Shown here in pieces: positions 25,785 to 35,277 of a stretch of 64,000 bases of DNA. The DNA lies in contig CADEFN010000004.1 in NCBI GenBank assembly GCA_902826615.1, forward strand, positions 466,719-530,718, given 5' to 3'. Each line of letters starts with the position of its first letter. The stretch's first letter is position 1. The notes beneath the pieces were generated by a model that saw only the letters and a program-made list of their open reading frames with translations, searched no databases and was not told the origin of the DNA. The translations under genes and the position numbers were made by a program. The DNA comes from an uncultured Gemmatimonadota bacterium (GTDB taxonomy: Bacteria > Gemmatimonadota > Gemmatimonadetes > Gemmatimonadales > Gemmatimonadaceae).

Positions 25785-25814
25785 TCTCGCGACCTCTGGC
25801 GGTCCGTCGCGAGA
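25785..25814. terminator. Hairpin between convergent motB and esterase genes
   Basis: TCTCGCGAC (25785-25793) and GTCGCGAGA (25806-25814) form a perfect 9-base-pair stem with a 12-base loop, seven bases after the motB stop and 22 bases before the stop of the minus-strand esterase. No T-tract follows on either strand, so termination might depend on Rho or the hairpin might only protect RNA ends. Confidence 0.5.
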
Positions 25815-25836
25815 GGTCAGGTGTGCGAGTACCGAG

Positions 25837-26790
25837 TCAGCGGGTGGCCTGCATCGCCGCCATCCGCGCCTCGGCCTCCCGGCGAATCTCGTCGTCGTGC
25901 ACGCCTGGACGCATGCAGTGCACCGAACGCAGTCCTGCGGCGATTCCACGCGCCTGAATGGAGGCGTGATCCTCATTGTTCATCACTTCCCATTGCACGC
26001 GCGCGCTGGGCCACCGGCGCACCGCGAACTGCTCCGCAATCCACGTCACTCCGCTTCCAAAGCGGCAGAGCGCGTTGGGTACGTTCTGGTCCACCTCTAC
26101 CTTGCCGCAGCAGGCAAACAGATCAATGTCGAGGTCGCTGTGTGTGTCGGCGAAGGCTGCCTCGGCGGATACGATCTCGCCTGGCGCGGTGCCGAAGCTG
26201 GGGCTGATGGCGATGTAACGACGGAATGGACTCCCCGCATCGAAGAGCGCCCGCAGCACGAAATGCCCGCCTGACGAGTCGCCAAGAAGTGTGTGGCGTC
26301 CTGCAACATCCACCGGGAAACGTTCGGCCAGAGCCGGAAGTAGTTCGTCTCGCAGGAATGACATGAAGCGGTCGTACCCACCGGCCCGAATTTCGAGTTC
26401 CGGACGACCTTCAGCTGCCTTGAGCATGCCGTGGATGTTCAGCAGCAACTGGCCCAGGGGATCGGCCATCTCCCATGGACCGTGAAAGTCAAAGTTGCGG
26501 CGCCCGTACCAGCTCGCCGAGCCCTCATCGGAAGGATACCCCACGCCAACCACTATGGAGGGCGGGAGCGCTGGAGCCTGCATGGCAAAGCCGCCGTGGA
26601 CCTGTGGCTGCACGAGGTCAAAGAGGATGTTGCCGTCGGTGACCAGGATGACAGGATACCTCGTTTCATCGGCACCGGCACCGTGCGGCAGCGACACATC
26701 TATCGTGTAGCGGCCAAGTCCCTCGGCGTGGACCTCAAAACGATGCAGGGGTTGGGACGGTAGCGGCTGTGGCTTGAGGAGGAGTGGCAT
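25837..26790 (-). CDS. Alpha/beta-hydrolase, enterochelin-esterase-like putative esterase
   Basis: The 317-residue protein matches the putative esterase (esterase D / IroE-like) fold: strand RYPVILVTDGNILFDL, nucleophile elbow LLGDSSGGHF (Ser in GxSxG), and a late His in NNEDHASI. The ATG at 26790 starts MPLLLKPQPLP just before the conserved domain; longer in-frame starts run into the divergent neighbour and look unlikely. No signal peptide from this start. Substrate unknown; carboxyl-ester or siderophore-type hydrolysis is only a family inference. It is divergent from the oxidoreductase gene. Confidence 0.75.
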   Translation of the reverse strand: MPLLLKPQPLPSQPLHRFEVHAEGLGRYTIDVSLPHGAGADETRYPVILVTDGNILFDLVQPQVHGGFAMQAPALPPSIVVGVGYPSDEGSASWYGRRNFDFHGPWEMADPLGQLLLNIHGMLKAAEGRPELEIRAGGYDRFMSFLRDELLPALAERFPVDVAGRHTLLGDSSGGHFVLRALFDAGSPFRRYIAISPSFGTAPGEIVSAEAAFADTHSDLDIDLFACCGKVEVDQNVPNALCRFGSGVTWIAEQFAVRRWPSARVQWEVMNNEDHASIQARGIAAGLRSVHCMRPGVHDDEIRREAEARMAAMQATR

Positions 26791-26907
26791 GGACGTGTTG
26801 ACGGCGGTGGCGTGCAATACCTGTGAAAGTGCCGACGTGACGCTGAGGCCGCCATGCCGGCAGCCACTCGGGTACCGCGCCAGAGGTACCCGTGCCATCT
26901 TGCCTGT

Positions 26908-27855
26908 ATGTCGTCGTCCGATCGCCTGTTGACACCGCGTGCCGCATCTCAGCGACGCGATTTCCTGAAGCAGCTGGGCGCGGCGGCCCTCACCATGCGC
27001 CTCCCTGTGAATACGGAACAGCCCGCTTCCGCTCTCCACACCAGTGTGATCCCCGTCTCTGGGGAGCGGGTTCCGCGCGTTGGTCTGGGCACATGGCAGG
27101 GCTTCGATGCGGGGACCAACGCCTCGCGGCGCGCTGAGCTGCAGGAGTGCCTGCGCACCTTCCTCGCGGGGGGTGGGACTGTCATCGACACGTCGCCGAT
27201 GTACGGTTCATCCGAACGGGTGCTGGGTGACCTGCTCGCCGCCGAACCGCTGCGTGACCGCGCCTGGCTGGCCACCAAAGTGTGGACAACAGGAGCCAAA
27301 GCAGGGGTCGATCAGATGGAGGAGTCGCTCCGTTTGCTGCGTCGCGAGCGCATACCCCTGATGCAGATTCACAACCTCGTCGACTGGCGCACCCATTGGC
27401 GCACGTTGCGGACCTGGAAGGACGACGGGCGCATCCGGTACGCGGGCATCACACACTACCAGAACACGTCGATCGCTGATGTAGAGCAGGTGTTGCGCGC
27501 CGAGCGTGTGGACACGGTGCAGCTCAACCTTTCGCTCGACGAGCCCGATGCCGTGCGACTCCTCCCCCTCTGTCAGGAGCGTGGCGTGGCCTTCATTGCC
27601 AATCGTCCCTTCGGCGGTGGTGGCGCGCTTGGACGCGTGCGAGGGAAACCACTCCCGCCATGGTGCGCGGAGCTGGGCATCACCAGCTGGGCGCAGTATA
27701 TGCTCAAGTGGATTCTCTCATACGAGGCCGTGACAGTGGCGATCCCCGGCACCGGCAACGCGCGTCACGTGGCCGACAACCTGGCCGCTGCCCGAGGCCC
27801 CATCCCCGACGCGGCAATGCGCACACGGATGACGACACATTGGCGCTCGCTCTGA
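26908..27855 (+). CDS. Tat-exported aldo/keto reductase
   Basis: The 315-residue protein has an N-terminal twin-arginine signal (SQRRDFLKQLGAAALTM), so it is probably periplasmic. The aldo/keto reductase barrel follows: VGLGTWQGFDAG, VIDTSPMYGSSERVLGDLL (catalytic Asp and Tyr), LATKVWTTG (Lys), MQIHNLVDW (His). The cofactor-binding end is RMTTHW-like and short. Tat export fits a protein folded with NADPH. Substrate unknown. The ATG at 26908 is chosen because it places the RR motif near residue 15. Confidence 0.82.
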   Translation: MSSSDRLLTPRAASQRRDFLKQLGAAALTMRLPVNTEQPASALHTSVIPVSGERVPRVGLGTWQGFDAGTNASRRAELQECLRTFLAGGGTVIDTSPMYGSSERVLGDLLAAEPLRDRAWLATKVWTTGAKAGVDQMEESLRLLRRERIPLMQIHNLVDWRTHWRTLRTWKDDGRIRYAGITHYQNTSIADVEQVLRAERVDTVQLNLSLDEPDAVRLLPLCQERGVAFIANRPFGGGGALGRVRGKPLPPWCAELGITSWAQYMLKWILSYEAVTVAIPGTGNARHVADNLAAARGPIPDAAMRTRMTTHWRSL

Positions 27856-27880
27856 CCGCGCGTCGCGACTCCCGCAGCGC

Positions 27881-28636
27881 CTAACGACCGAGCGCGCGCA
27901 ACGCGCGGGCATAGGTGCGACTGACCGGCACCTGTGTTCCATTCGCCACCTCCGCCACCAACTGCCCCCCGCTCAGCGAACGGAAGGCCGTGACGTGCGC
28001 GAGGTTCACGATGTGCGCCCGGTGAATGCGCACAAAACGGGTCGGGTCCAGGCGCTCCTCCAGACGATGCAGGGCCACGTGCACCACATACCGCGACGAC
28101 GCCGTATGGGCCGTGACATAGTCCCCCCAGGCACTCAGGTGCGTGATGGCTTCGACATCGACCGGGATGACGCTGGCCCCAGAGCGGACGAAGAGCCTGG
28201 TCATGGTCCCCTGGCTCATCACCTCCTGGAGACGGTCAGCCACCGCATCGCGTGGTTCACCCAGCCCTGAACGGATGCGATCCAGAGCGCGCTGTAACCG
28301 TTCGGCGCCAAATGGCTTGAGCAGGTAGTCAACAGCGCCAAGTTCGAAGGCACTCACGGCATGCTGACTGAAGGCCGTCGTGAAGACCACAAAGGGACGG
28401 TGCCGCAGCTGGCGAAAGACCTCGATGCCGTTACCCTCTGGCATCTCGATATCCAGAAAGAGCACATCGGGACGCAGCTGCTCCACCATCTCACGCGCCG
28501 CCGGCCCCGACGCCGCCTCCCCCACACACCGCATCCACGAGACCTCCGAGAGCATGTCGCGCAGTCCGTCGCGCGCCACGGGTTCGTCGTCCGCAATCAC
28601 GGCGGTGACGGGAGTCACGTCGCGAGGCGCACTCAC
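27881..28636 (-). CDS. LytTR-family response regulator
   Basis: The 251-residue regulator has a receiver domain (acidic pair IADDEP, phospho-acceptor Asp near residue 62 in LFLDIEMPEG, Lys in VDYLLKPF). A LytTR DNA-binding domain follows (VEAITHLSAWGDYVTAHTAS, RFVRIHRAHIVNLAHVTAFR). It overlaps the kinase gene upstream by four bases and should be its partner. The gene ends CGT TAG inside a CGTTAGGC octamer. The target may be the nearby ABC exporter; this is inference. Confidence 0.93.
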   Translation of the reverse strand: MSAPRDVTPVTAVIADDEPVARDGLRDMLSEVSWMRCVGEAASGPAAREMVEQLRPDVLFLDIEMPEGNGIEVFRQLRHRPFVVFTTAFSQHAVSAFELGAVDYLLKPFGAERLQRALDRIRSGLGEPRDAVADRLQEVMSQGTMTRLFVRSGASVIPVDVEAITHLSAWGDYVTAHTASSRYVVHVALHRLEERLDPTRFVRIHRAHIVNLAHVTAFRSLSGGQLVAEVANGTQVPVSRTYARALRALGR

Positions 28637-29652
28637 CCGTCGCGCTCCTGCGGCGTGCGCAAGATCGCCGTGACTCCGTCGTGTCCGGCGTTGAGTGTCA
28701 GCGTCGCCGCCCCCTGATACAACACTGTGAGCCGCTCCCGGAGCCTGCGCAGCCCGGTGCCGCTACTCGACTGCAATGCCGAGTTAGTTGTGCCAACACC
28801 GTTGTCCTGCACCGTGACCTCGAGGGTGTCCTGGCCGAGCGAGGCCCGTATGACAATCGTCGTGGCGTCCACGCGTGGAGCCGCGCCATGACGCACGGCG
28901 TTTTCCACCAGCGTCTGCAGGGCAAATGAGGGCAGGAGTGCATCCATCGCTGCGGGCGCGAGGTTGTGCTGCACAATCAGGCGGTCACCAAACCGGATCC
29001 GTTCCATCTCGAGATACCGTTCCACAAAGCGCCACTCGTCCACCAGCGGTACCAGATCTCGCGTCTCCTCCAGTGAGGTCCGAAGGAGACCGGCAATATC
29101 TTCGGCAGCACGGGCCGCGCGATCCGGGGCGCGATGCGTCAGCTGCACGACGGTGTGCAGTGCATTGAAGAGAAAGTGCGGATTGAGCTGCCCTCGTAGC
29201 GCCGCCAGCTGTGACTGCGCCGCGACCAACTCGGCGCGCGACGCCCGCGTGGTGGCATCGGCAGCGTAGAGTACACCGGCAGTCATCACGTAGAGCCACA
29301 CACCAAGGATGACGAACGGCGCCAGGAGATAGCTGACGAACAAGGTCAGTTGCGCGCGTACGACGCTGTCAATGATGCTGTTCATCAACACCCAGGTGCC
29401 CCCGTACGCGGTGGCTGCCACGAGATGCCAGAGCGCGAACGACACACGCATCGGGTGTGGCCATGGCAGCCGCCTGACGACGCGCGCCACCAGCGGACCA
29501 AGTATCGCACCGGCCACCACCATGCGGGTGGCGACCAGGGCCGCCCCCCATACCGACAGCTCCTGATGGGCCGCCGAGAGGAGCGTGACAAAGAGCGCCC
29601 ATACCGGAAGCCATCCAATCGCCAGCTGAATCCAGAGCCATCGTCGAGGCAT
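28633..29652 (-). CDS. LytS/YehU-type sensor histidine kinase
   Basis: The 339-residue kinase has about four membrane helices (to residue 130), then the His_kinase motif LRGQLNPHFLFNALHTVVQL with the phospho-histidine, and an HATPase_c domain (LVENAVRHGAAP, VQDNGVG, GTGLRRLRERL). The periplasmic sensing part is minimal, so it likely senses within the membrane. The ATG at 29652 has GGAG about 10 bases upstream; a GTG at 29703 would add 17 residues. Cognate regulator is the overlapping LytTR gene. Confidence 0.9.
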   Translation of the reverse strand: MPRRWLWIQLAIGWLPVWALFVTLLSAAHQELSVWGAALVATRMVVAGAILGPLVARVVRRLPWPHPMRVSFALWHLVAATAYGGTWVLMNSIIDSVVRAQLTLFVSYLLAPFVILGVWLYVMTAGVLYAADATTRASRAELVAAQSQLAALRGQLNPHFLFNALHTVVQLTHRAPDRAARAAEDIAGLLRTSLEETRDLVPLVDEWRFVERYLEMERIRFGDRLIVQHNLAPAAMDALLPSFALQTLVENAVRHGAAPRVDATTIVIRASLGQDTLEVTVQDNGVGTTNSALQSSSGTGLRRLRERLTVLYQGAATLTLNAGHDGVTAILRTPQERDG

Positions 29653-29707
29653 GGCTGAAAGCTCCGATGCCTCACTCGCGCGCGGAAGGTGCCCCTGACT
29701 CACCGGG

Positions 29708-30301
29708 TCAGCGCGGTGCGGCGGTCGCTACACGTTTGGCCTCGATCACCAGCACACCTTCGTCCCAGCTCTTGCCCTCATCGCTGGACCGGTCCTGCCT
29801 GAATCGAAAGGTGGTGGGGGTGATTGCCTGGAATCGCGAGCGAGTCAGCACTGCCTTCCCCGACGGATCGGTCCCACGACCGGTGAGCTCCATTTCTCCG
29901 TTGGCGAAGACGGCTGTCGCGCTGGACACTCGGCCTCGATAGGCATCGGCGGTCGTCACGAGCCAGCGACGTTCGGCGCTGCTCCAGATCCGCAGGGCAT
30001 GTGTGAGGGAGCTGGGATTCCCCGAGCCGTCGATGATGCGCAGCTCATCTTCAAGGCCGAGTGCGTCCATTGCCTTCCACGCTTTCCAGGTTCCGAGCAG
30101 GCGAGGTGCACCATGTATTTTGGCCGCCAGCGAATTGACCTTGGGGCGCACGACCAGGTCCCACTGCCCGATGAGAAAGTCGAACTGCCCGGCCTCAGCA
30201 GGGGCGGCCGCGGCGGGCGCCGGCGCGCGCGAGGAGTGCTGCGGCTGCGCGGACACGGCAACACTGGCGAGAGTTGTCACTGCAGCAATCAGTCGAAACA
30301 T
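29708..30301 (-). CDS. Secreted DUF1579-like lipocalin-type protein
   Basis: The 197-residue protein has a signal peptide (MFRLIAAVTTLASVAVSAQ). The mature part begins with a low-complexity Ala/Pro stretch, followed by FDFLIGQWDLVVRPKVNSL, a pattern shared with DUF1579/THAP4-like beta-barrel proteins. Charged strands follow (ELRIIDGSGNPSSLTHALRI, FRFRQDRSSDEGKSWDEG). Function unknown; such proteins may bind small hydrophobic ligands. It lies 55 bases upstream of the kinase start on the same strand and may share its transcript. Confidence 0.65.
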   Translation of the reverse strand: MFRLIAAVTTLASVAVSAQPQHSSRAPAPAAAAPAEAGQFDFLIGQWDLVVRPKVNSLAAKIHGAPRLLGTWKAWKAMDALGLEDELRIIDGSGNPSSLTHALRIWSSAERRWLVTTADAYRGRVSSATAVFANGEMELTGRGTDPSGKAVLTRSRFQAITPTTFRFRQDRSSDEGKSWDEGVLVIEAKRVATAAPR

Positions 30302-30381
30302 GTCGGTGCGATCCGGATGAAGTCGCATGCATGGTACCGCCCCCGCCCTGGCTCACACATGGGCATTCGCCAAACGGTCGA

Positions 30382-31173
30382 ATGAAGCCGGTGAACGACG
30401 GGCCTCCACGTGGCGCGCGACCAGTCGGTGTCACCAACGTTCGCGCACAGGCTCCCCCAACCCATTCTGCCCTCGTGTCTCCTCCCGCTGCGTCGCTCCA
30501 TGGCGTCTCCCGCACCTACCCCGTGGGTGGGACCACCTTTGCCGCCCTTACCGACATCTCGCTCGACATCGCGCCTGGCGAGTTCACCGTCATTGTCGGC
30601 GAATCGGGGAGCGGCAAGTCCACCCTCCTCGGCCTCCTCGCGGGAATCGACCGCCCGTCGTCAGGCCGTGTGACGGTTGGCGGTGTGGCGCTGGACACCT
30701 TGTCCGAAGGTGCACTCTCTCGCTGGCGTGGACGTGCCCTCGGTCTTGTCTTCCAGTTCTTTCAGCTCCTTCCCACGCTCACGTCTGCTGAGAACGTGAT
30801 GCTGCCCATGGATTTTTGCGGCACCTGGCCGGCTCGAGAACGACGCACGAGGGCGCTGGCCCTTCTCGATCAGCTGGGCGTTGCTGATCAGGCGGACAAA
30901 CTTCCCTCGCGCTTGTCGGGTGGTCAGCAACAACGCGTGGCCGTGGCGCGCGCACTCGCTAACGATCCGGCACTTCTGCTGGCCGACGAGCCCACGGGCA
31001 ATCTCGATTCGCGCACCTCACACACCCTGCTCGACCTCCTCAGCACGCTCGCGCACTCAGGCCGCACCATTGTCATGGTCACCCACGACCGCCGGGCCAT
31101 GACTGCTGCCTCGCGCTCCATTGCCCTGGAAGACGGTCGCATCATCTCGGACACACGACCAGCACATGCCTGA
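30382..31173 (+). CDS. ABC transporter ATPase, LolD/MacB type
   Basis: Residues from about 35 on form a MacB/LolD-type ATPase: VSRTYPVGGTTFAALTDISL, Walker A VGESGSGKSTLLGLLAG (about 70-82), Q-loop LVFQFFQLLPTLT, signature LSGGQQQRVAVARAL, Walker B LLLADEPTGNLDS. It pairs with the FtsX-type permease that overlaps its 3' end. The start is uncertain: the ATG at 30382 gives a 34-residue Pro-rich extension; the GTG at 30475 would start just at the domain. No Shine-Dalgarno sequence is visible at either. Confidence 0.9.
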   Translation: MKPVNDGPPRGARPVGVTNVRAQAPPTHSALVSPPAASLHGVSRTYPVGGTTFAALTDISLDIAPGEFTVIVGESGSGKSTLLGLLAGIDRPSSGRVTVGGVALDTLSEGALSRWRGRALGLVFQFFQLLPTLTSAENVMLPMDFCGTWPARERRTRALALLDQLGVADQADKLPSRLSGGQQQRVAVARALANDPALLLADEPTGNLDSRTSHTLLDLLSTLAHSGRTIVMVTHDRRAMTAASRSIALEDGRIISDTRPAHA

Positions 31174-33559
31174 CACTCGCTGGCAGAAGGTCCGCCGTGA
31201 CGCCACGCAGCACCTCCCTCGCACGCTCCTTGTTGCGCTCGCCATTGCAGTGGCGTTAGGCGGCGCTGGTATCGTGCTCGTCTCGTGGGCCTTGGTGCGC
31301 CGCGCAACGAATGAAGGGTATCTCGCCTCCGATCCACCCATCGCGACGCTGCGCACCGAACGGATCGACGCCAACCTGATTGCCACTGTGCGTGCGCTCC
31401 CCGGTGTTCGCGAAGTGCAGGCGCGCCGCACCGTGACCATGCCAATGCAGATCGGCGGGGTGTGGCAAAGCGCGCTCGTGTTTGCCGCCGCCAACCCCGC
31501 CGAGGTGCGCCTGGGCACGCTCAGTGGTGTCGAGGGCGCCTGGCCACCCCCACCCGGCACCATCGCCATCGAACGATCCTCGGTCGACTTCTCGGGCACT
31601 GGTGTCGGCGATTCGGTCATCATCAACACGGGCGACAGTCTCACACGTCGTGTGCCTGTGGTCGGCATCGTGCGTGATGTCGGGTTGGCGCCCGGCTGGA
31701 TGGAACACGTCGTCTACGTCTGGACCTCCCTCGAAACTCTCGAGGCACTCGGCTTCCCGGCCGCGCCCGATGAGCTGCAGCTCGGCGCCACCAATCGCAA
31801 CCCGACTCGCAAGGAGATGCAGGCGCTCGCCGCAGAGGTACGGCGCGCGATCGAGCAGACGGGGCGGCGGGTGTATGCCGTTGATGTGCCCGAACCGGGT
31901 GAACACATCCATGCAGCCCAGATGGACTCGATGCTGGTGACGCAAGGCGCTTTTGGAGCGCTGGCCCTGCTGGTGGCCGTCTTTCTGGTGGTGAACCTCA
32001 TGGCCGCCACACTCACAGGTCAGACCCGCCAGATCGCCATCATGAAAACCCTTGGCGCGACCGATCGCGACCTGGCGGTACTCTACCTTGTCTTTGCCGG
32101 TCTGATCGGCGTGCTTGCTTCGCTCCTGGCACTCCCCGTCGCCATCATCGGGGGTCGTCGTTATGCGGCGATGCGTGGCGACATGCTCAACTTCGACATT
32201 GCCGCGTACAACATCCCGTGGTGGTCGATCGCGCTGCTCGTGGCGGCCGGACTTCTCCTTCCCCTGGCGGCGGCATGGCTCCCGGTCCGCCGTGGCGTAC
32301 GCACCACGGTGGCAGCCGCACTCCGCGACCTCGGCATCACCGACGACGCCATGGCGGGTGAACCCACCCTCGCACGACGTGGTGGATGGTCGCGTGTCCT
32401 GGTGTTGTCACTGCGCAATGCTTTCCGCCGCAAGCAGCGCATGCGCCTGACGATGCTGACACTGGCCAGTGGCGGCGCCGTCTTTGTCGCCGCCGGCAAT
32501 GTGCGGCGCGCGGTCATCGGATCGATGGACCTCATTTACGGCAGTCAGCGGTATGCCTTCAGCGTGCGTCTCGCAGACGCTGGCGACGCCGCCCTCATCG
32601 AAAAGACTGTGCGTGGCGTGGCCGGTGTCTCCAACGCCGAGGCGTGGGCGGGTGTGCGCGCTGCGCGTATCGAGGATGGTCTCCCGGGTGATCCCTTCCC
32701 TCTTGTTGGTATAGCGCCGACCGCTGCGCTGCTCGACCTCACCCTGGTAGACGGTCCTTGCCCGGACCGTACCGCGGCACTCTGCGGGCTGGTGACCGAC
32801 TCCGTGCCCTCATTACTCGTCAGCCGCTCGATGTTGCGTCTGTCGCCAGAGGTGGCCCGTGGCTCGCGACTCCTCCTCGAGATCGCAGGTCAGCGGCGGG
32901 AGTGGACGGTGGCAGGGATCTTCGAGGGTGGGCCCACACCATCGGCCTACACATCAACAGCTACTCTCGACGCGGCGCGGGGCGACACACGCCGGGCGTC
33001 GGTGATGGTGGCGACCGAGCTCACGGGGCTCGCCTCGCAGGTGGACCTCATTGCGCGTGTGCGCACGGCACTCTCTGCCGCCGGTATGCCCGTTGCCTCT
33101 AGTCAGCTGCTCGCCGAGTCGCGGCGAGTAACCGAAGACCACCTGCTGATGGTGGTGCAGTTCCTCACCCTCATGGGTTGGGTGATGATTCTCGTCGGCG
33201 GGATGGGGCTCGCCTCCACCATGGGGCTGGCCGTGATGGAGCGCACACGAGAGATCGGCGTCATGCGCGCGATTGGGGCGACGCACGGCACCCTGTTCTC
33301 TCTCGTTCAGCTGGAAGGATTGGTCATTGCGCTGCTGGGGTGGGCCTGCGCGATTCCGCTGTCGCTCCCCTTCAGCCTCGTACTCGGCGAGGCGTTCAGC
33401 CGTATCATGTTCCGGGTGCCCGTGCACTATACGCCACACATCCCCAGCATGCTGATCTGGTTCGGCATTGTCGTGGCCATCTCGCTCGTTGCCTGTGCGC
33501 TGCCCGCACTGCGCGCCATGCGCCAGCCCATTGCTCGCACGCTCGCCTACGAACAGTAG
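31166..33559 (+). CDS. ABC transporter permease with two FtsX domains
   Basis: The 797-residue permease has an N-terminal helix (about 18-38) and a large extracytoplasmic domain. A first FtsX block follows (FLVVNLMAATLTGQTRQIAI, MKTLGATDRDLAVLYLVFAG). A second extracytoplasmic domain then leads to a terminal FtsX block (GLAVMERTREIGVMRAIGAT, SLVQLEGLVIALLGWACAIP). This is the ten-helix layout of exporters such as those with LolD-type ATPases. It probably transports a lipid-like or peptide substrate or acts mechanically in the envelope. The ATG at 31166 overlaps the ATPase stop by eight bases. Confidence 0.9.
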   Translation: MPDTRWQKVRRDATQHLPRTLLVALAIAVALGGAGIVLVSWALVRRATNEGYLASDPPIATLRTERIDANLIATVRALPGVREVQARRTVTMPMQIGGVWQSALVFAAANPAEVRLGTLSGVEGAWPPPPGTIAIERSSVDFSGTGVGDSVIINTGDSLTRRVPVVGIVRDVGLAPGWMEHVVYVWTSLETLEALGFPAAPDELQLGATNRNPTRKEMQALAAEVRRAIEQTGRRVYAVDVPEPGEHIHAAQMDSMLVTQGAFGALALLVAVFLVVNLMAATLTGQTRQIAIMKTLGATDRDLAVLYLVFAGLIGVLASLLALPVAIIGGRRYAAMRGDMLNFDIAAYNIPWWSIALLVAAGLLLPLAAAWLPVRRGVRTTVAAALRDLGITDDAMAGEPTLARRGGWSRVLVLSLRNAFRRKQRMRLTMLTLASGGAVFVAAGNVRRAVIGSMDLIYGSQRYAFSVRLADAGDAALIEKTVRGVAGVSNAEAWAGVRAARIEDGLPGDPFPLVGIAPTAALLDLTLVDGPCPDRTAALCGLVTDSVPSLLVSRSMLRLSPEVARGSRLLLEIAGQRREWTVAGIFEGGPTPSAYTSTATLDAARGDTRRASVMVATELTGLASQVDLIARVRTALSAAGMPVASSQLLAESRRVTEDHLLMVVQFLTLMGWVMILVGGMGLASTMGLAVMERTREIGVMRAIGATHGTLFSLVQLEGLVIALLGWACAIPLSLPFSLVLGEAFSRIMFRVPVHYTPHIPSMLIWFGIVVAISLVACALPALRAMRQPIARTLAYEQ

Positions 33560-33600
33560 GGCCCGCTCCACACCACCACTAACTGCACCACCCCAGCCGC

Positions 33601-33625
33601 TCCCTGCATCGCATTGGTGCAGGGA
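33601..33625 (+). terminator. Hairpin after the ABC exporter operon
   Basis: TCCCTGCA (33601-33608) pairs with TGCAGGGA (33618-33625) around a 9-base loop, with further pairing possible outside it (CCAGC / GCTGG). It lies 41 bases after the permease stop. No T-tract. Confidence 0.4.
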
Positions 33626-33667
33626 CGCTGGTGTGTCTATGCTCCCCGTGTCCTCTTCCATCTCCTC

Positions 33668-34132
33668 ATGAAACTCATTGCGTCTGCCGCCCTTCTCCTT
33701 GGACTTTTTGCCAGCACCTCTCCCATGCCCAGTGAACCCGCACCTCCACACGACAACTGGCGCGAAGAACTCCTCGTCGCGCGCGAAGCCATCTGGCGCA
33801 ACTACTTCAGCAACCCGGACAAACTCGCCGAGGGTGTCACCGATGACCTCATCGCGATGGGCCAGGGAGGCCCGCCGTGGCAGAGCAAGGCCGAGGTCGT
33901 GAGAGACTCGCGCAAGGCCGTGGCGGATGGACTCACCCTGGCGCACCTCGCCTTTCCGAAGAACGAGTTCCAGCGCTACGGCGACGTGGGCATCATCTAC
34001 ACCACCTACGAAATCCAGCGCGCCAAAAACGGGGTGAAGAGCCCGATGGAAAAGGGACAGGGCACCGAGGTCTTCCGCTGGGACGGCAAACGCTGGGTCC
34101 ACACCGCCTGGCATCTGGGACGCCTCCAATAG
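33668..34132 (+). CDS. Secreted SnoaL/DUF4440-like (NTF2-fold) protein
   Basis: The 154-residue protein has a signal peptide (MKLIASAALLLGLFASTSP) followed by an NTF2-like fold: REAIWRNYFSNPDKLAEGVT, MGQGGPPWQSKAEVVRDSRK, a YGDVGIIYTTYEIQRAKNG strand, and the closing FRWDGKRWVHTAWHLGRLQ. These resemble DUF4440/SnoaL-like ligand-binding proteins. Function unknown. It stands between the exporter and the second kinase pair, with hairpins on both sides, so it may be its own unit. Confidence 0.7.
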   Translation: MKLIASAALLLGLFASTSPMPSEPAPPHDNWREELLVAREAIWRNYFSNPDKLAEGVTDDLIAMGQGGPPWQSKAEVVRDSRKAVADGLTLAHLAFPKNEFQRYGDVGIIYTTYEIQRAKNGVKSPMEKGQGTEVFRWDGKRWVHTAWHLGRLQ

Positions 34133-34136
34133 TCGG

Positions 34137-34172
34137 CACGCCGTCCCGAGCGGTCGAGTGAGACGGCGTGTT
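34137..34172 (+). terminator. Hairpin after the SnoaL-like gene
   Basis: CACGCCGTC (34137-34145) and GACGGCGTG (34162-34170) form a perfect 9-base-pair stem with a 16-base loop, four bases after the stop and 37 bases before the next gene; TTAGG follows. Plausible terminator, weak T-tract. Confidence 0.5.
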
Positions 34173-34206
34173 AGGTTACCGCTGACGCCGTCTCCCTCGC
34201 GCCCGC

Positions 34207-35277
34207 ATGCGCAGCCGTCACCTCGTACTCATCGTTGCTGTCGCCTGTCTCGTCCCCGCGTTGCTCGACGCGGCGGGCACGGCGGTGCAAGCACTCCTGG
34301 CGGGCCAGACCGCTCGGTGGAATGAAGTCATCTGGCAGGGCGCCGAGTGGCTCATCTTCGGCGCGCTCACGCCACTCGCATGGCTCGCCAGTCGGCGGTA
34401 TCCACTCCGCTGGCCCATGCCGCGCGCCCACATGCTCTGGCACGTCGCGAGTGCGCTCATCCTCTGCATTCTCTGGGCATCGCTCGGCATGTTCCTGCGC
34501 TGGATCCTCGGTATCGCCGACCCGTCGCGTGATGGACACATTCAGCTGGTGAGCTGGATGATCACGAGTGTGCCATGGTCGGTGTTCATGTACTTCTCGG
34601 TGGCAGGCTCCATGCAGGCCTTCGACTACTGGGCCGACGCGCAATCGGCCAGGGCCACCTCCTCAAGACTCGAGGCGCAGCTCGCCAACGCCCGTCTCGA
34701 TGGGTTGCGTCGTCAGCTGCATCCGCATTTTCTCTTCAACAGCCTCAACGCTATCACGGTGCTGGTTCGTGATCGCGACGCCACGGGCGCCGAAGGAATG
34801 CTCGATCGTCTTTCGCGAATGCTCCGCACGGTGCTGCGTGACGATCAGGGACAACTCGTCACACTCGCCGACGATGTGAGCTTTGCCCGCGACTATCTCG
34901 CCATCGAGCAGGTCCGTTTTCCCGACCGCCTGCGGGTGACGTGGGACATTCCCGAGTCTGCGTCGGGGGTGATGGTGCCAGCCATGCTCGTGCAGCCACT
35001 GGTGGAGAACACCATCCGCCACGCCGTCGCTCCGCATGAGCGAACGGGGACCCTGGAAATCGCCGCCCGTACCGAAGGCGGCGTCCTCGTGTTGACCGTC
35101 ATCGACGACGGCCCCGACTGGCTCCCCGCTGACGCCTCGGTGCGCGGGGTGGGGCTGCGGAACACGCGTGAACGTCTGAGTACGCTCTACGGGTCGCGGG
35201 CAACGTTCAGCCTGGCGCGCGAAACGGGCCGCACCGTGGCCACGGTTCGCATCCCCACAAGTGCAGTAACTGTTTAG
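34207..35277 (+). CDS. LytS/YehU-type sensor histidine kinase (second pair)
   Basis: The 356-residue kinase has four to five membrane helices in the first 145 residues, then a helix and the LRRQLHPHFLFNSLNAITVL motif with the phospho-His near 172. An ATPase domain follows (LVQPLVENTIRHAVAPHE, VIDDGPD, GLRNTRERLSTLYGS). It is paralogous in layout to the kinase at 28633-29652. Its TAG overlaps the GTG of the regulator by one base. Confidence 0.93.
   Translation: MRSRHLVLIVAVACLVPALLDAAGTAVQALLAGQTARWNEVIWQGAEWLIFGALTPLAWLASRRYPLRWPMPRAHMLWHVASALILCILWASLGMFLRWILGIADPSRDGHIQLVSWMITSVPWSVFMYFSVAGSMQAFDYWADAQSARATSSRLEAQLANARLDGLRRQLHPHFLFNSLNAITVLVRDRDATGAEGMLDRLSRMLRTVLRDDQGQLVTLADDVSFARDYLAIEQVRFPDRLRVTWDIPESASGVMVPAMLVQPLVENTIRHAVAPHERTGTLEIAARTEGGVLVLTVIDDGPDWLPADASVRGVGLRNTRERLSTLYGSRATFSLARETGRTVATVRIPTSAVTV

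Noticed and set aside
25785..25814. Inverted repeat after motB considered as a recombination or attachment site
   Set aside because: No integrase or duplicated flank; its position between convergent stops is explained as an RNA hairpin.
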